Source: Bacillota bacterium
Lineage (GTDB): Bacteria; Bacillota; Clostridia; Peptostreptococcales; Anaerovoracaceae
Assembly (NCBI GenBank): GCA_017522185.1
Contig: JAFWZZ010000016.1
Coordinates: forward strand, 1-64,000
Direction: 5' to 3'
DNA: 64,000 nucleotides
Notes under the pieces: model-generated
Seen by the model: only the letters and a program-made list of their open reading frames with translations
Database searches by the model: none
What the model was told of the DNA's origin: nothing
In this document: piece after piece, positions 39,390-48,332 of the stretch
Layout: each line of letters begins with the position of its first letter
Numbering within the stretch: the first letter of the stretch is position 1
Made by a program: the position numbers and the translations under genes

Positions 39390-40136
39390 CTACTTCACCT
39401 CCTCAGGACACTTGAACTGTTTCACCGGATAGTAAGGAATCATGTTTTCCTTCAGCCATTCTGTCGCCTTAACCGGTGTCATACCCCAGTTGGTTGGACA
39501 AGTAGAAAGCAGTTCTACAAACGCATAACCTAAGCCCTTTTCCTGTACCTCAAAAGCTCTGTGAATCGCCTTCTTCGCTGCACGAACTGCACTCGGACTA
39601 TGTAAGGATACGCGTTCTACATAAACAGCACCGTCTATGGTGTTCAGCAGTTCACAGATTCGAAGCGGATTACCAGCCTGTTCTACCGTTCTGCCTTCAA
39701 CACAGGTAGTCGCCTTTTGGCCTACCAGTGTAGTCGGTGCCATCTGGCCGCCGGTCATGCCGTAAATCGCATTATTAATAAAGAAAGTGCAGAATTTTTC
39801 GCCTCTGCCTGCCGCATGAATCAGTTCGCCGATACCGATAGAAGCCAGGTCCCCGTCACCCTGATAAGTGAATACAGGGGAGTTTGGATGAACTCTTTTG
39901 ATACCGGATGCAACTGCAGGCGCTCTGCCGTGGGAGGCTTCAATCATGTCTACATTTAAATACTGGTGCGCAACGATGGAACAGCCTACCGGTGATACGC
40001 CGATGGCATCTCCCAGCTGACCACGCTCATCTAAAACTTCCATAATCAGTCGGTGAGCAATACCGTGGGTACAACCCGGGCAATAATGGGAAACCTTTTC
40101 TCGCATGCCTTTTGTCACTTCAAATACAGGCTTCAT
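39390..40136 (-). CDS. vorA: 2-oxoacid:ferredoxin oxidoreductase, beta (TPP) subunit
   Basis: Subunit of 248 residues that binds thiamine diphosphate: HYCPGCTHGIAHRLI (CxxC and conserved His), YQGDGDLASIGIGELIHAAGRGEKFCTFFINNAIYGMTGGQ (GDG...N metal-TPP motif) and APTTLVGQKATTCVEGR. One base separates it from the gamma gene. Electrons from the ylide intermediate pass to the delta ferredoxin subunit. Confidence 0.9.
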   Translation of the reverse strand: MKPVFEVTKGMREKVSHYCPGCTHGIAHRLIMEVLDERGQLGDAIGVSPVGCSIVAHQYLNVDMIEASHGRAPAVASGIKRVHPNSPVFTYQGDGDLASIGIGELIHAAGRGEKFCTFFINNAIYGMTGGQMAPTTLVGQKATTCVEGRTVEQAGNPLRICELLNTIDGAVYVERVSLHSPSAVRAAKKAIHRAFEVQEKGLGYAFVELLSTCPTNWGMTPVKATEWLKENMIPYYPVKQFKCPEEVK

Positions 40137-41216
40137 CTATCTCACCTCCATAATCTTCTTAGTTCTTTCCGCGATTTCTTCAGGATCCAGCAGCACGCCG
40201 CCAACTTTGTTGATCAAAGATACCGGAATACGTCCGTTCAGCGCCAGTTTCACATCCTGCATCATCTGGCCCATGGAAAGTTCAACAGCGATCACGTGCT
40301 TTGTACTTTCGCCGATCTGTTCAAAAGCAAAATCCGGGAACGGCCACAAAGTCTTCGGTCTAATGAGACCCACTTTGATGCCTTCTTCCTTCAGGATTTC
40401 CATGGCTTCGCGGGCCATTCTGGATGTACTGCCATAGGAAACGAAAACAACTTCTGCGCCTTCTACATCTATAATTTCTGCTTCTGGCAGCTCTTTCTTT
40501 GCCTTTTCGTACTTTGGCGCCAGTACATTCATATTGAAATCTTCCAGTACTTCCTGCTGGAGGAATACGGAATTGATTGCGTTACGTTCTCTCTGGTTCT
40601 TATGGCCGGTCAACGCCCATGGCTTCGCAGCCGGAATATCTTCTTCCTTCATGGCCTCTCTCGGCTCAGGAACGCAAACAGGTTCCATCATCTGGCCCAG
40701 CATACCGTCTGCACAAATCATGACAGGATTTCTGTATTCGTCAGCCACATCAAAGGCGTTATAGATCATTTCGCAGGCTTCCTGAATGGACTTTGGTGCG
40801 TATACGATGATGTGATAGTCACCGTTACCGCCGCCTCTGGTTACCTGGAAATAGTCGGCCTGCCCAGGCTGAATGCCGCCGATGCCCGGACCGGAACGCA
40901 TCACGTTGATAGCAACCACAGGTGCCTGGATAACCGCTAAGTCAGAAAAACCTTCCTGCATCAAAGCAATCCCCGGTGAAGATGAGGAAATCAGCACTCT
41001 GCCACCGGCAGAAGCTGCACCGTATGCCATATTCACAGAAGCCAGTTCACTTTCTGCCTGAATAAACGAACCGCCAACCTTCTTCAGTTCTCTGGACATG
41101 TATTCAGGAACTTCGTTCTGTGGTGTGATCGGATAGCCGAAGTAGAAACGACATCCTGCATTGATTGCGGCAATGGCAAAAGCCTCATTGCCCTTTAATA
41201 ATCTCTTTTCCTGCAT
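40137..41216 (-). CDS. vorB: 2-oxoacid:ferredoxin oxidoreductase, alpha subunit
   Basis: Subunit of 359 residues beginning KGNEAFAIAAINAGCRFYFGYPITPQNEVPEYM, with FIQAESELASVNMAYGAASAGGRVLISSSSPGIALMQEG, MRSGPGIGGIQPGQADYFQVTRGGGNGDY and a C-terminal transketolase-like domain (VIAVELSMGQMMQDVKLAL). This is the pyrimidine-binding half of the enzyme. The stop abuts the beta gene start. Confidence 0.9.
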   Translation of the reverse strand: MQEKRLLKGNEAFAIAAINAGCRFYFGYPITPQNEVPEYMSRELKKVGGSFIQAESELASVNMAYGAASAGGRVLISSSSPGIALMQEGFSDLAVIQAPVVAINVMRSGPGIGGIQPGQADYFQVTRGGGNGDYHIIVYAPKSIQEACEMIYNAFDVADEYRNPVMICADGMLGQMMEPVCVPEPREAMKEEDIPAAKPWALTGHKNQRERNAINSVFLQQEVLEDFNMNVLAPKYEKAKKELPEAEIIDVEGAEVVFVSYGSTSRMAREAMEILKEEGIKVGLIRPKTLWPFPDFAFEQIGESTKHVIAVELSMGQMMQDVKLALNGRIPVSLINKVGGVLLDPEEIAERTKKIMEVR

Positions 41217-41227
41217 GTCGCCACCTC

Positions 41228-41458
41228 CTATTCGACTTCATATATGTTGATTACGCCGTCAGGACACATCACCGCACAGCTCGCACATCCGATGCAGGCT
41301 TCCTGATCCGTAATACCGATAGGATGATAACCACCCTGGTTTACTTCACTTTTATCGATAGCCAATAAGTGCTTTGGACAAGCGGCTGCACAGAGTTCGC
41401 ATCCTTTGCATCTGTTCTTGCGAAACTCCAGTTTAAATTTCTTTTTCATATTCTGCAT
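41228..41458 (-). CDS. vorD: 2-oxoacid:ferredoxin oxidoreductase, delta (2x4Fe-4S) subunit
   Basis: Ferredoxin-like subunit of about 75 residues with two complete 4Fe-4S motifs: CKGCELCAAACPKHL and CIGCASCAVMCPDGV. It carries electrons from the TPP centre to free ferredoxin. It is the first gene of the operon. Two Met codons three apart (41458, 41449) flank the optimal distance from AGGAGG, so the exact start is open. Confidence 0.88.
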   Translation of the reverse strand: MQNMKKKFKLEFRKNRCKGCELCAAACPKHLLAIDKSEVNQGGYHPIGITDQEACIGCASCAVMCPDGVINIYEVE

Positions 41459-41501
41459 GTCCCTCCTTTGTCATCTTCGACAAGTGATTTTTATTAGGTT
41501 C

Positions 41502-41530
41502 ATTATAGCTTATGGGGTCATGATGCACAA
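41502..41530 (-). promoter_or_regulatory. Promoter of the vor operon
   Basis: Minus-strand TTGTGC (41525-41530), 17 bases, TATAAT (41502-41507), about 45 bases before the delta subunit. Confidence 0.65.
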
Positions 41531-41573
41531 GCAGTATTTTGTTTGATTTTACAATATATTTCATCTTATATTG

Positions 41574-41602
41574 TTGACACATCACAACTTTAGCAGTAAG
41601 AT
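41574..41602 (+). promoter_or_regulatory. Promoter of ilvE
   Basis: TTGACA (41574-41579), 17 bases, TAAGAT (41597-41602). It is divergent from the vor promoter. Confidence 0.7.
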
Positions 41603-41657
41603 AGAGACATAGTTTTGACAAAAAACGAACGAAAATATATAAAGAGAGGGCAAACTT

Positions 41658-42743
41658 ATGAAGTATGAATTTCCTGTAACTTTAAACACCAATCCAAAAG
41701 AAAAACCGTCCCCTGTAGGACTTCCGTTTGGTAAGTATTTTACTGATCACATGTTTGTGATGGACTATAACCAGGAAGAAGGCTGGCATAACGGTCGCAT
41801 CGTGCCTTATGCTCCAATCCAGTTAGACCCTGCAGCAATTGTTCTGCACTACGGACAGGAAATGTTCGAAGGTTTAAAGGCGTACAAGACACCGGAAGGC
41901 AGAGTACAGCTTTTCAGACCACATATGAACGCAAAGAGAACCAATAACACCAACGACAGACTCTGCATCCCACAGATCGACGAAGAATTATATGTAGATG
42001 CAATCAAGGCTTTAGTAGAAGTTGACCAGGACTGGATTCCGGAAGGCGAAGGCACTGCATTATACATCAGACCTTTCATCTTCGGTGATGAACCTTATTT
42101 AGGCGTAAGACAGTCCATGACATATAAGTTCATGATTATCTTAAGCCCTGTTGGTCCTTACTTCGTAAACGGTCTGCAGCCAACTAAGATGTACGTAGAA
42201 GACGTCTATGTAAGAGCGGTCAAAGGCGGTACCGGTGAAGCGAAGTGCGGCGGCAACTACGCAGCAGCACTGAAGGCACAGGAAATCGCCCACGAAAAAG
42301 GTTATGAACAGATTCTGTGGTTAGACGGTATCGAACAGAAATACATCGAAGAAATCGGTGCTGCTAACGCATTCTTCGTAATCGGCGACGAAGTAGTTAC
42401 AAGTGAACTGAACGGCTCCATCCTGCCAGGTATCACTAGAAACTCCATCATCGCTCTTTGCAAAGAAAAAGGCTACAAAGTTTCCGAAAGAAAGATTTCC
42501 ATTGATGAATTAGTTGATGCATACCATGCAGGTCAGTTAAAGGAAATGTTCGCATCCGGAACAGCTGCTATCGTATCCCCTGTTGGTCAGTTAGAATACA
42601 AGGGCGAAAAGATGGTAATCAACAACTTCGAAATTGGTCCTGTTGCAAAAGAAATGTATGACACAATCTACGGTATCCAGACAGGCAAGATCGAAGACTT
42701 CATGAACTGGACCGTTCCTGTGGCAGACGAAGACGAAGAATAA
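41658..42743 (+). CDS. ilvE: Branched-chain amino acid aminotransferase
   Basis: Class IV PLP aminotransferase of 361 residues, of the longer type. PAAIVLHYGQEMFEGLKAYKTPEG, LYIRPFIFGDEPYLGV, AVKGGTGEAKCGGNYAAALKAQ (PLP Lys in GEAKCGGNYA), ILWLDGIEQKYIEEIGAANAFFV and GSILPGITRNSIIAL are all present. It interconverts Val, Leu and Ile with their 2-oxo acids. Divergence from the vor operon suggests a link between branched-chain amino acid catabolism and synthesis. The AAA ATPase gene follows by four bases. Confidence 0.94.
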   Translation: MKYEFPVTLNTNPKEKPSPVGLPFGKYFTDHMFVMDYNQEEGWHNGRIVPYAPIQLDPAAIVLHYGQEMFEGLKAYKTPEGRVQLFRPHMNAKRTNNTNDRLCIPQIDEELYVDAIKALVEVDQDWIPEGEGTALYIRPFIFGDEPYLGVRQSMTYKFMIILSPVGPYFVNGLQPTKMYVEDVYVRAVKGGTGEAKCGGNYAAALKAQEIAHEKGYEQILWLDGIEQKYIEEIGAANAFFVIGDEVVTSELNGSILPGITRNSIIALCKEKGYKVSERKISIDELVDAYHAGQLKEMFASGTAAIVSPVGQLEYKGEKMVINNFEIGPVAKEMYDTIYGIQTGKIEDFMNWTVPVADEDEE

Positions 42744-42747
42744 GATT

Positions 42748-43944
42748 ATGAAAGAAAAACTATTTCATTTAAACAAACAATTATATACGCTCTCTGTTTT
42801 TAGAAATATGCTGGAAACTCCTGTGGTTTCCAGCTTTCAAAAACTATTACGTGCCATGGAATACGGCTCTTTAGAAGAACAGCTTTCCTGTTATGGCACG
42901 TTTTCTCATGTCCTTTTTGAAGGCGGTAGCAATCTGACAGACATCATTAGAGACGCTGCACTGGATTGCGACAATCCGTATCTGTCTGCAAAGATGGCGG
43001 ACGGGAGCATCTCCCCTGCCATGGAGGCAGCCTTTGGTGCAGAGCTGGAACTGCTGAATCAGCTGGCTGTACTAGAGAGTGCTGACCTGCAGGCAGCCAT
43101 GGACTTCGATGGATATCTTGCCGGCTGGGAAACCTCTGCATGCGATCTGGCCGCTGATTACCAGAAGATGCTGGACAGCCTGCCGGTAAAAGGTCATGGG
43201 ATCTTTGCCAAATACAAAGCATTCCGCGTGAAAGACGGACACCTGATTCCGGTAACGCATCCTGACAATCAGACCATCGATCAGCTCTACGGCTATGGAC
43301 GCGAAAGAAACCAGGTGCTGCAAAACACCCGCGCTTTGATGGAAGGCAAACCTGCCAGCAACGTGCTGTTATACGGAGATGCGGGAACCGGAAAATCTTC
43401 CACCATTAAGGCCTGCGTCAACGCCTTTTGTGACCAGGGGCTGCGTCTGGTGGAGTTTGACAGATTCCAGCTTCGCGAAATCCCTGCGATCATCGAGCAG
43501 CTTTGTGACAACCCTCTAAGATTTATTTTCTATATCGATGATCTCAGTTTCGAAGACAACGGCGACGACTTCTCCGCCCTCAAAGGCATTCTGGAAGGCG
43601 GTGCCACCGGCAGTGCGCGTAACATCGCCATCTACGCAACCAGCAACCGAAGACATTTGGTCAAAGAGTCTATGGAAGCCCGCATGGGTACCGACCTGCA
43701 CCTGAACGACACTCTGCAGGAAACCATGAGCTTATCGGCCAGATTCGGCCTGACCATCACCTTCTCCAAACCGGAAAAGGACTTATATCTTGAAATCGTA
43801 AAGAGTCTGGCCACAGAATACGGCGTTGATTTGGACGAAGGGGAATTGTTCCGCAAAGCTGAAGCCTTTGCTATTCGCGCCAACGGCAGAAGTCCGAGAA
43901 CGGCCAAACAGTTCGTGCAGCAGGTCTGCACAGGACTGAAATAA
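42748..43944 (+). CDS. DUF815-type AAA ATPase
   Basis: Protein of 398 residues. The N-terminal 180 are helical and family-specific. The C-terminal AAA domain has ASNVLLYGDAGTGKSSTIKACVNAF (Walker A), RFIFYIDDLSFEDNGDDFSALKGILEGG (Walker B) and NIAIYATSNRRHLVKES with LSARFGLTITF (sensor region), as in DUF815 proteins. Function unknown. It is transcribed with ilvE, which is probably incidental. A terminator follows. Confidence 0.82.
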   Translation: MKEKLFHLNKQLYTLSVFRNMLETPVVSSFQKLLRAMEYGSLEEQLSCYGTFSHVLFEGGSNLTDIIRDAALDCDNPYLSAKMADGSISPAMEAAFGAELELLNQLAVLESADLQAAMDFDGYLAGWETSACDLAADYQKMLDSLPVKGHGIFAKYKAFRVKDGHLIPVTHPDNQTIDQLYGYGRERNQVLQNTRALMEGKPASNVLLYGDAGTGKSSTIKACVNAFCDQGLRLVEFDRFQLREIPAIIEQLCDNPLRFIFYIDDLSFEDNGDDFSALKGILEGGATGSARNIAIYATSNRRHLVKESMEARMGTDLHLNDTLQETMSLSARFGLTITFSKPEKDLYLEIVKSLATEYGVDLDEGELFRKAEAFAIRANGRSPRTAKQFVQQVCTGLK

Positions 43945-43958
43945 AGACAAAGATATGA

Positions 43959-43990
43959 AAAACCCGGACAGATTCCTCTGCCCGGGTTTT
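43959..43990 (+). terminator. Terminator of the ilvE operon
   Basis: AAAACCCGG-x-CAG / CTG-x-CCGGGTTTT stem followed by CTTGACTCATTTTT. The remaining stretch to 44164 is AT-rich leader of the ABC exporter gene; I see nothing else in it. Confidence 0.8.
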
Positions 43991-44164
43991 CTTGACTCAT
44001 TTTTAGGTTTGTAGGTTTATTATGGTAGTTCAATGCAAAATATATCTTACCCCTTTTGCACTTTTAGTATACCTGGAAATTTTGTTGAATTATGGCAGTT
44101 TTCTGTGTAGATTTTGTGTATTTATGGTATGATAATATCGTTGACTATCATTAAAGGAGTAACT

Positions 44165-45898
44165 ATGTTAAAAGAATTTGCAAAATACTATAAACCCCAC
44201 TGGAAGCTCTTTGCCCTGGACATGACCTGCGCGTTCATCGTGTCCTGCTGCAACCTGTTCTATCCGGTGATTACCAAGAATATCATCAATGACTATGTGC
44301 CAAACCAGAACCTGCGTCTGTTTCTGATCTGGGCTGTGGTGCTTCTGCTCATCTACGTACTGAAGGCGTTCTTAAATTACATCATTCAGTACTGGGGACA
44401 CATGGTCGGTGTCCGTATCCAGGGTGACATGAGACACAAGCTGTTCCGTCACCTGCAGAAACTGCCATTCTCCTATTACGACGAACACAAAACCGGTACC
44501 ATCATGTCCAGACTGATTAACGACCTGTTCGAAGTTTCCGAGCTGGCCCATCATGGACCGGAAAACCTGTTTTTATCTTTGATTGTGCTGGGCGGCGCCT
44601 TTGTGGTACTGGCACAGATTGATATGGTGCTGACTTTGATTACTTTCGCGATTCTGCCGTTTATGGTCTTCTTCGCGTTCAAGTCCAAAAACATGATGAA
44701 CGATGCTTTCACTGAAACCCGTAAACAGACGGCGGAAATCAATGCCAACGTGGAAACCGCCATCGCCGGTATCCGCGTGTCCAAAGCCTACACCGCACAA
44801 AACCATGAAATCGCAAAATTCGACATCGCCAACGAGAACCTGAAGTCTGCCCGCTACGGCGCCTACCGCGCTATGGGGATCTTCAACTCCGGCATGGGCC
44901 TTTTCATGGACCTGCTGTATCTCATCGTACTGGCAGCTGCAGGTATGTTCTTCTTCTACGGACGCATTGACGCCGGAGAATTCGCAGCCTTCCTGCTGTA
45001 TATCTCCATGTTCCTGCAGCCTGTGAACAAGCTGGTTGCCTTCTACGAACAGTTTCAGGAAGGCATGACCGGATTCCGGAGATTTCAGGAAATCATGGCG
45101 ATTCCGGAAGAACCGGAGGCCGACAACCCTGTTGCAGTAGACCATCTGGATGGCAACATTTGTTTCGAGAACGTGACCTTCCATTATACCTCCGGGGATG
45201 ACGATGAGGATGAGCCGGCAGAGCCTGTCATCAGTGATCTGTCACTCTGCATTGAGCACGGCAAGACCCTGGCCCTGGTTGGACCTTCCGGCAGCGGAAA
45301 GACCACCCTTTGCCATCTGATTCCAAGATTCTACGACATCGACGGTGGCCGCATCACCATCGACGGCATCGATATTACGGATATCTCCCGCTACGACCTG
45401 CGAAAGAACATCGGTATGGTTGCCCAGGATGTATTCCTGTTCAACGGCACCATTCGCGAGAATATCGCCTACGGCAGACTGGATGCTACCTTTGATGAAA
45501 TCGTAGAAGCCGCAAAGAAGGCCAACATCCACGACTATATCATGACCATGGAGCACGGTTACGACACCCAGGTCGGCGAACGGGGCATCAAGCTGTCTGG
45601 CGGCCAGAAGCAGAGAATCTCCATCGCCCGCGTATTCCTAAAGAACCCGCCGATCCTGATTCTGGACGAAGCCACTTCTGCACTGGATAACGCAACCGAA
45701 ATGCTGATCCAGCAGTCCCTGGAAGAGCTTGGCCGCGGCAGAACCTCCATCATCGTCGCCCACAGATTATCTACAATCAAAAATGCCGACGAAATCATCG
45801 TTCTGACTTCTGACGGCATCAAAGAGCGCGGCACCCATGAGGATCTGATTGCTGCTGGCGGCATGTACGCAGAGCTGCACAAGTATGCGCTGCGATAA
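44165..45898 (+). CDS. ABC transporter, fused permease and ATPase (MsbA-like exporter)
   Basis: Exporter half-molecule of 577 residues: six-helix membrane domain (residues 1-320) and nucleotide-binding domain with LALVGPSGSGKTTLCHLIPRFYD (Walker A), GMVAQDVFLFNGTIRENIAYGR (Q loop), IKLSGGQKQRISIARVFLKNPPILILDEATSALDN (signature and Walker B) and IVAHRLSTI (H loop). It probably acts as a homodimer since no partner gene adjoins. An insert DDDEDEPAE lies before Walker A. The start at 44165 has AAAGGAG; an upstream in-frame Met has no such site. Substrate unknown. Confidence 0.92.
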   Translation: MLKEFAKYYKPHWKLFALDMTCAFIVSCCNLFYPVITKNIINDYVPNQNLRLFLIWAVVLLLIYVLKAFLNYIIQYWGHMVGVRIQGDMRHKLFRHLQKLPFSYYDEHKTGTIMSRLINDLFEVSELAHHGPENLFLSLIVLGGAFVVLAQIDMVLTLITFAILPFMVFFAFKSKNMMNDAFTETRKQTAEINANVETAIAGIRVSKAYTAQNHEIAKFDIANENLKSARYGAYRAMGIFNSGMGLFMDLLYLIVLAAAGMFFFYGRIDAGEFAAFLLYISMFLQPVNKLVAFYEQFQEGMTGFRRFQEIMAIPEEPEADNPVAVDHLDGNICFENVTFHYTSGDDDEDEPAEPVISDLSLCIEHGKTLALVGPSGSGKTTLCHLIPRFYDIDGGRITIDGIDITDISRYDLRKNIGMVAQDVFLFNGTIRENIAYGRLDATFDEIVEAAKKANIHDYIMTMEHGYDTQVGERGIKLSGGQKQRISIARVFLKNPPILILDEATSALDNATEMLIQQSLEELGRGRTSIIVAHRLSTIKNADEIIVLTSDGIKERGTHEDLIAAGGMYAELHKYALR

Positions 45899-45929
45899 AA
45901 GAAGTTTAATTGTAATCATTTCAAATTAA

Positions 45930-45970
45930 AAAGAGCTATGTATCAAATAAAAACTGATACATAGCTCTTT
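45930..45970. terminator. Strong bidirectional terminator
   Basis: Perfect 16-bp stem AAAGAGCTATGTATCA / TGATACATAGCTCTTT between two convergent genes (ABC exporter and a membrane protein). Confidence 0.88.
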
Positions 45971-45988
45971 CTGTTCATAAGGTTAAGT

Positions 45989-46534
45989 TTAATCCTCAAT
46001 TTCAGCAATATATAGAATAATATGCTCGGTCACACCTTCTAAACCGGCATCTTCATTCATAATGTACTTTATCTTTAAATGCTGACCATTTCCTTCAACC
46101 ACACCACCATAACATTTAGGTCGGTTATATCCATTTACAATTTCACCAACGCCATTATATTGAAAGTAGATGTCATTAACTGTAAATGATTCTATGTCGT
46201 GCCCCATAAATGGCATTGGATGAAAGTCTTCTACAAGCCCTTCCACCACATACATTTCACCACTTTTGTAAATTTCTTTATATTGAAAGTGTTCTTTGAT
46301 TAGATCTACTTCTGCCCATATTCCAGCAACAAGAATGAAAGGTCCCACTATACCGGCAATGATCCTTAATAAACTTGTAATGAAGATGTCCCATTTGGTT
46401 TCCTTTGCTTTTTCCTCTGCACTTTTTTTCTTAATAGCAAAGACAAGCATTCCGCTACCAACAAGAACCGGTATTAAAAAACTAAATAAATGTCCCACCA
46501 TACTGAAATGATACGAATATAAAATAGTTTCCAT
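45989..46534 (-). CDS. Hypothetical membrane protein
   Basis: Protein of 181 residues. Two N-terminal hydrophobic segments (MVGHLFSFLIPVLVGSGMLVFAI and FITSLLRIIAGIVGPFILVAGIWA) frame a charged loop. A soluble domain of about 110 residues follows (MYVVEGLVEDFHPMPFMGHDIESFTVNDIYFQYNG). No recognised family. It is co-transcribed with the short gene at 46538 (3-base gap). Confidence 0.65.
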   Translation of the reverse strand: METILYSYHFSMVGHLFSFLIPVLVGSGMLVFAIKKKSAEEKAKETKWDIFITSLLRIIAGIVGPFILVAGIWAEVDLIKEHFQYKEIYKSGEMYVVEGLVEDFHPMPFMGHDIESFTVNDIYFQYNGVGEIVNGYNRPKCYGGVVEGNGQHLKIKYIMNEDAGLEGVTEHIILYIAEIED

Positions 46535-46537
46535 ACC

Positions 46538-46783
46538 CTATCCTCTCACACTTTTCACATCCTGCAGTTGAAATCTGTATTTCTGCTCCACTTCAGGATA
46601 TTTCTCGTGATCCACTTCTTCTAAAAACATCTCCAGCGGACGCACCCACAGTGCACAATCCTCATACAGCTTACGGTACACGACATAATCTTCCCCTGTT
46701 TCAGAATGCTTGGCTACATCCACCAGCAGATAATAGTCACCTTTGAAATGTTTATAGATACCATTTATCTTAATCTGATTCAT
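46538..46783 (-). CDS. DUF1653 family protein
   Basis: Protein of 81 residues: GIYKHFKGDYYLLVDVAKHSETGEDYVVYRKLYEDCALWVRPLEMFLEEVD matches DUF1653, a small beta-rich family starting G.Y.HfKG..Y.vl..a.HseT.e..VvYr.ly.....wvRp..mF. Function unknown. The start at 46783 is preferred (AAAGGA upstream). Confidence 0.85.
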   Translation of the reverse strand: MNQIKINGIYKHFKGDYYLLVDVAKHSETGEDYVVYRKLYEDCALWVRPLEMFLEEVDHEKYPEVEQKYRFQLQDVKSVRG

Positions 46784-46857
46784 TTTTCTACCATCCTTTC
46801 TTTCCCCATCATACCACACCCCTCTCCAGAAAAAAACACAAAAAAACCAAAATTTGC

Positions 46858-46886
46858 TGTCACACTTTTCCGTCTCCCGCCGTCTA
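46858..46886 (+). promoter_or_regulatory. Candidate ECF (SigV-like) promoter of the O-acetylation operon
   Basis: TGTCAC followed by ACTTTT (46858-46869), with CGTCTA starting 17 bases after CAC (46881-46886). B. subtilis SigV, SigX and SigM promoters read TGAAAC...CGTC with the same spacing. The operon encodes its own ECF factor, so autoregulation is likely. Confidence 0.55.
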
Positions 46887-46921
46887 TATTACAGAATCAC
46901 ACAAAAGGGGTAATGACATAT

Positions 46922-48319
46922 ATGGTATTCAGCAGTTTACCGTTTATCTTAATTTTCATGCCGGCGTTTTTTAGCATGTATTATCTGACGCCGGACAAGT
47001 ATAAAAATCACATACTGCTTGCCGGGAGCCTCTGCTTCTACGCAGCAGGCACCCTCCATCATCCTTCCCACTTTGCCATTTTTGTTGCCTGTATTACAGC
47101 AGACTATTTCCTGGGAAAAAAAATGGATAGCCGGCCACAGCATAAAAAAGCATATCTGACTGCAGGCATCATCTTTCACCTTGCCTGCCTGGGATACTTT
47201 AAATACGCAGGGTTTCTGCTGGACGAGCTGGAGAAAATGGTTGTTCTGGGTGATATCAATATCGATATCCTTCTGCCAATCGGCATTTCATTCTATACCT
47301 TTCAAGGCATTTCCTATCTGGCAGATGTCAGCAAAGGCACCATCAAGGCAGAACAAAGCTTCCTTAATTTTGCAGTGTATCTTTCCATGTTCGAGCAGCT
47401 GATAGCTGGCCCCATCGTCACCTATCCCCACGTGGAAGAAAAGCTTCACAACCGTCATGTGACAAAGGATTACGTAAAAACAGGCTTTGTAGTCTTTGTC
47501 TTTGGTCTGGGGCTGAAAGTCCTTCTTGCTAATCCCATTGGAAAATTATGGACAGACGTAAACACCATTGGTTTTGAAAGCATTTCCACACCATTGGCCT
47601 GGATGGCAGTCTTTGCCTACTCACTGCAGTTGTACTTTGATTTCTTTGGATATTCTTTGATGGCTATCGGACTTGGTAAGATGCTGGGTTTTGATCTTCC
47701 CCAAAATTTCGATCATCCCTATCTCAGTCTGACCATGACTGAATTCTGGCGGAGATGGCACATCACGCTGGGCAGCTGGTTCCGTGAATATGTCTATATT
47801 CCACTGGGCGGCAGCCGCAAAGGCGGACTGATTACTGTCCGTAACCTGTTTATCGTCTGGCTGTTTACAGGGGTATGGCACGGCGCAGGTTACAACTTTG
47901 TTCTTTGGGGAATTACATTATTTGTGATAATCGGATTAGAAAAACGGTTCTTCGGCAATACTCTGACAAAGATACCAGCCGCAGGTCATATCTATATGGC
48001 GGTACTGATTCCGCTGACCTGGTCGCTTTTCGCCATTGACGACATTTCACAGCTGGGCTTATTCTTCTCCAGGCTTTTCCCAGCTTCTCCAGATGAGGTC
48101 TGGTCCATATTTACAGGGGACTATATCAAATACGCCAGCCTCTACTGGCCATTCTTCGCTGCTGGCCTCTGGCTCTGTACCAAACAGCCATACCGGCTGC
48201 TGGAGAAATACAAGAACAATACTTTGTTCATCGGGGGTTTGCTGGCAGCCATTCTTGCTGCCAGCCTGTACTGCATGTATCGAGGATTCGACGATCCGTT
48301 TCTGTATTTTAGATTTTAG
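46922..48319 (+). CDS. MBOAT family O-acyltransferase (AlgI/PatA-like)
   Basis: Membrane enzyme of 465 residues with about eleven helices. It starts MVFSSLPFILIFMPAFFSMYYL, the usual AlgI/DltB opening. LPIGISFYTFQGISYLADVSKG, FGYSLMAIGLGKMLGF, TEFWRRWHITLGSWFREYVYIPLGGSRKG and WLFTGVWHGAGYNFVLWGI (catalytic His in the last) are MBOAT hallmarks. It transfers acetyl groups across the membrane to a periplasmic-side acceptor enzyme. The next gene encodes an SGNH lipoprotein, and the last genes a SigV/RsiV-like pair, so cell-wall O-acetylation is the likely role. Confidence 0.9.
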   Translation: MVFSSLPFILIFMPAFFSMYYLTPDKYKNHILLAGSLCFYAAGTLHHPSHFAIFVACITADYFLGKKMDSRPQHKKAYLTAGIIFHLACLGYFKYAGFLLDELEKMVVLGDINIDILLPIGISFYTFQGISYLADVSKGTIKAEQSFLNFAVYLSMFEQLIAGPIVTYPHVEEKLHNRHVTKDYVKTGFVVFVFGLGLKVLLANPIGKLWTDVNTIGFESISTPLAWMAVFAYSLQLYFDFFGYSLMAIGLGKMLGFDLPQNFDHPYLSLTMTEFWRRWHITLGSWFREYVYIPLGGSRKGGLITVRNLFIVWLFTGVWHGAGYNFVLWGITLFVIIGLEKRFFGNTLTKIPAAGHIYMAVLIPLTWSLFAIDDISQLGLFFSRLFPASPDEVWSIFTGDYIKYASLYWPFFAAGLWLCTKQPYRLLEKYKNNTLFIGGLLAAILAASLYCMYRGFDDPFLYFRF

Positions 48320-48332
48320 TGAGGTAATCAAT

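Noticed and set aside
40053-40940. Plus-strand open frame of 295 codons opposite vor genes
   Set aside because: His- and Phe-rich shadow of the alpha and beta subunit genes.
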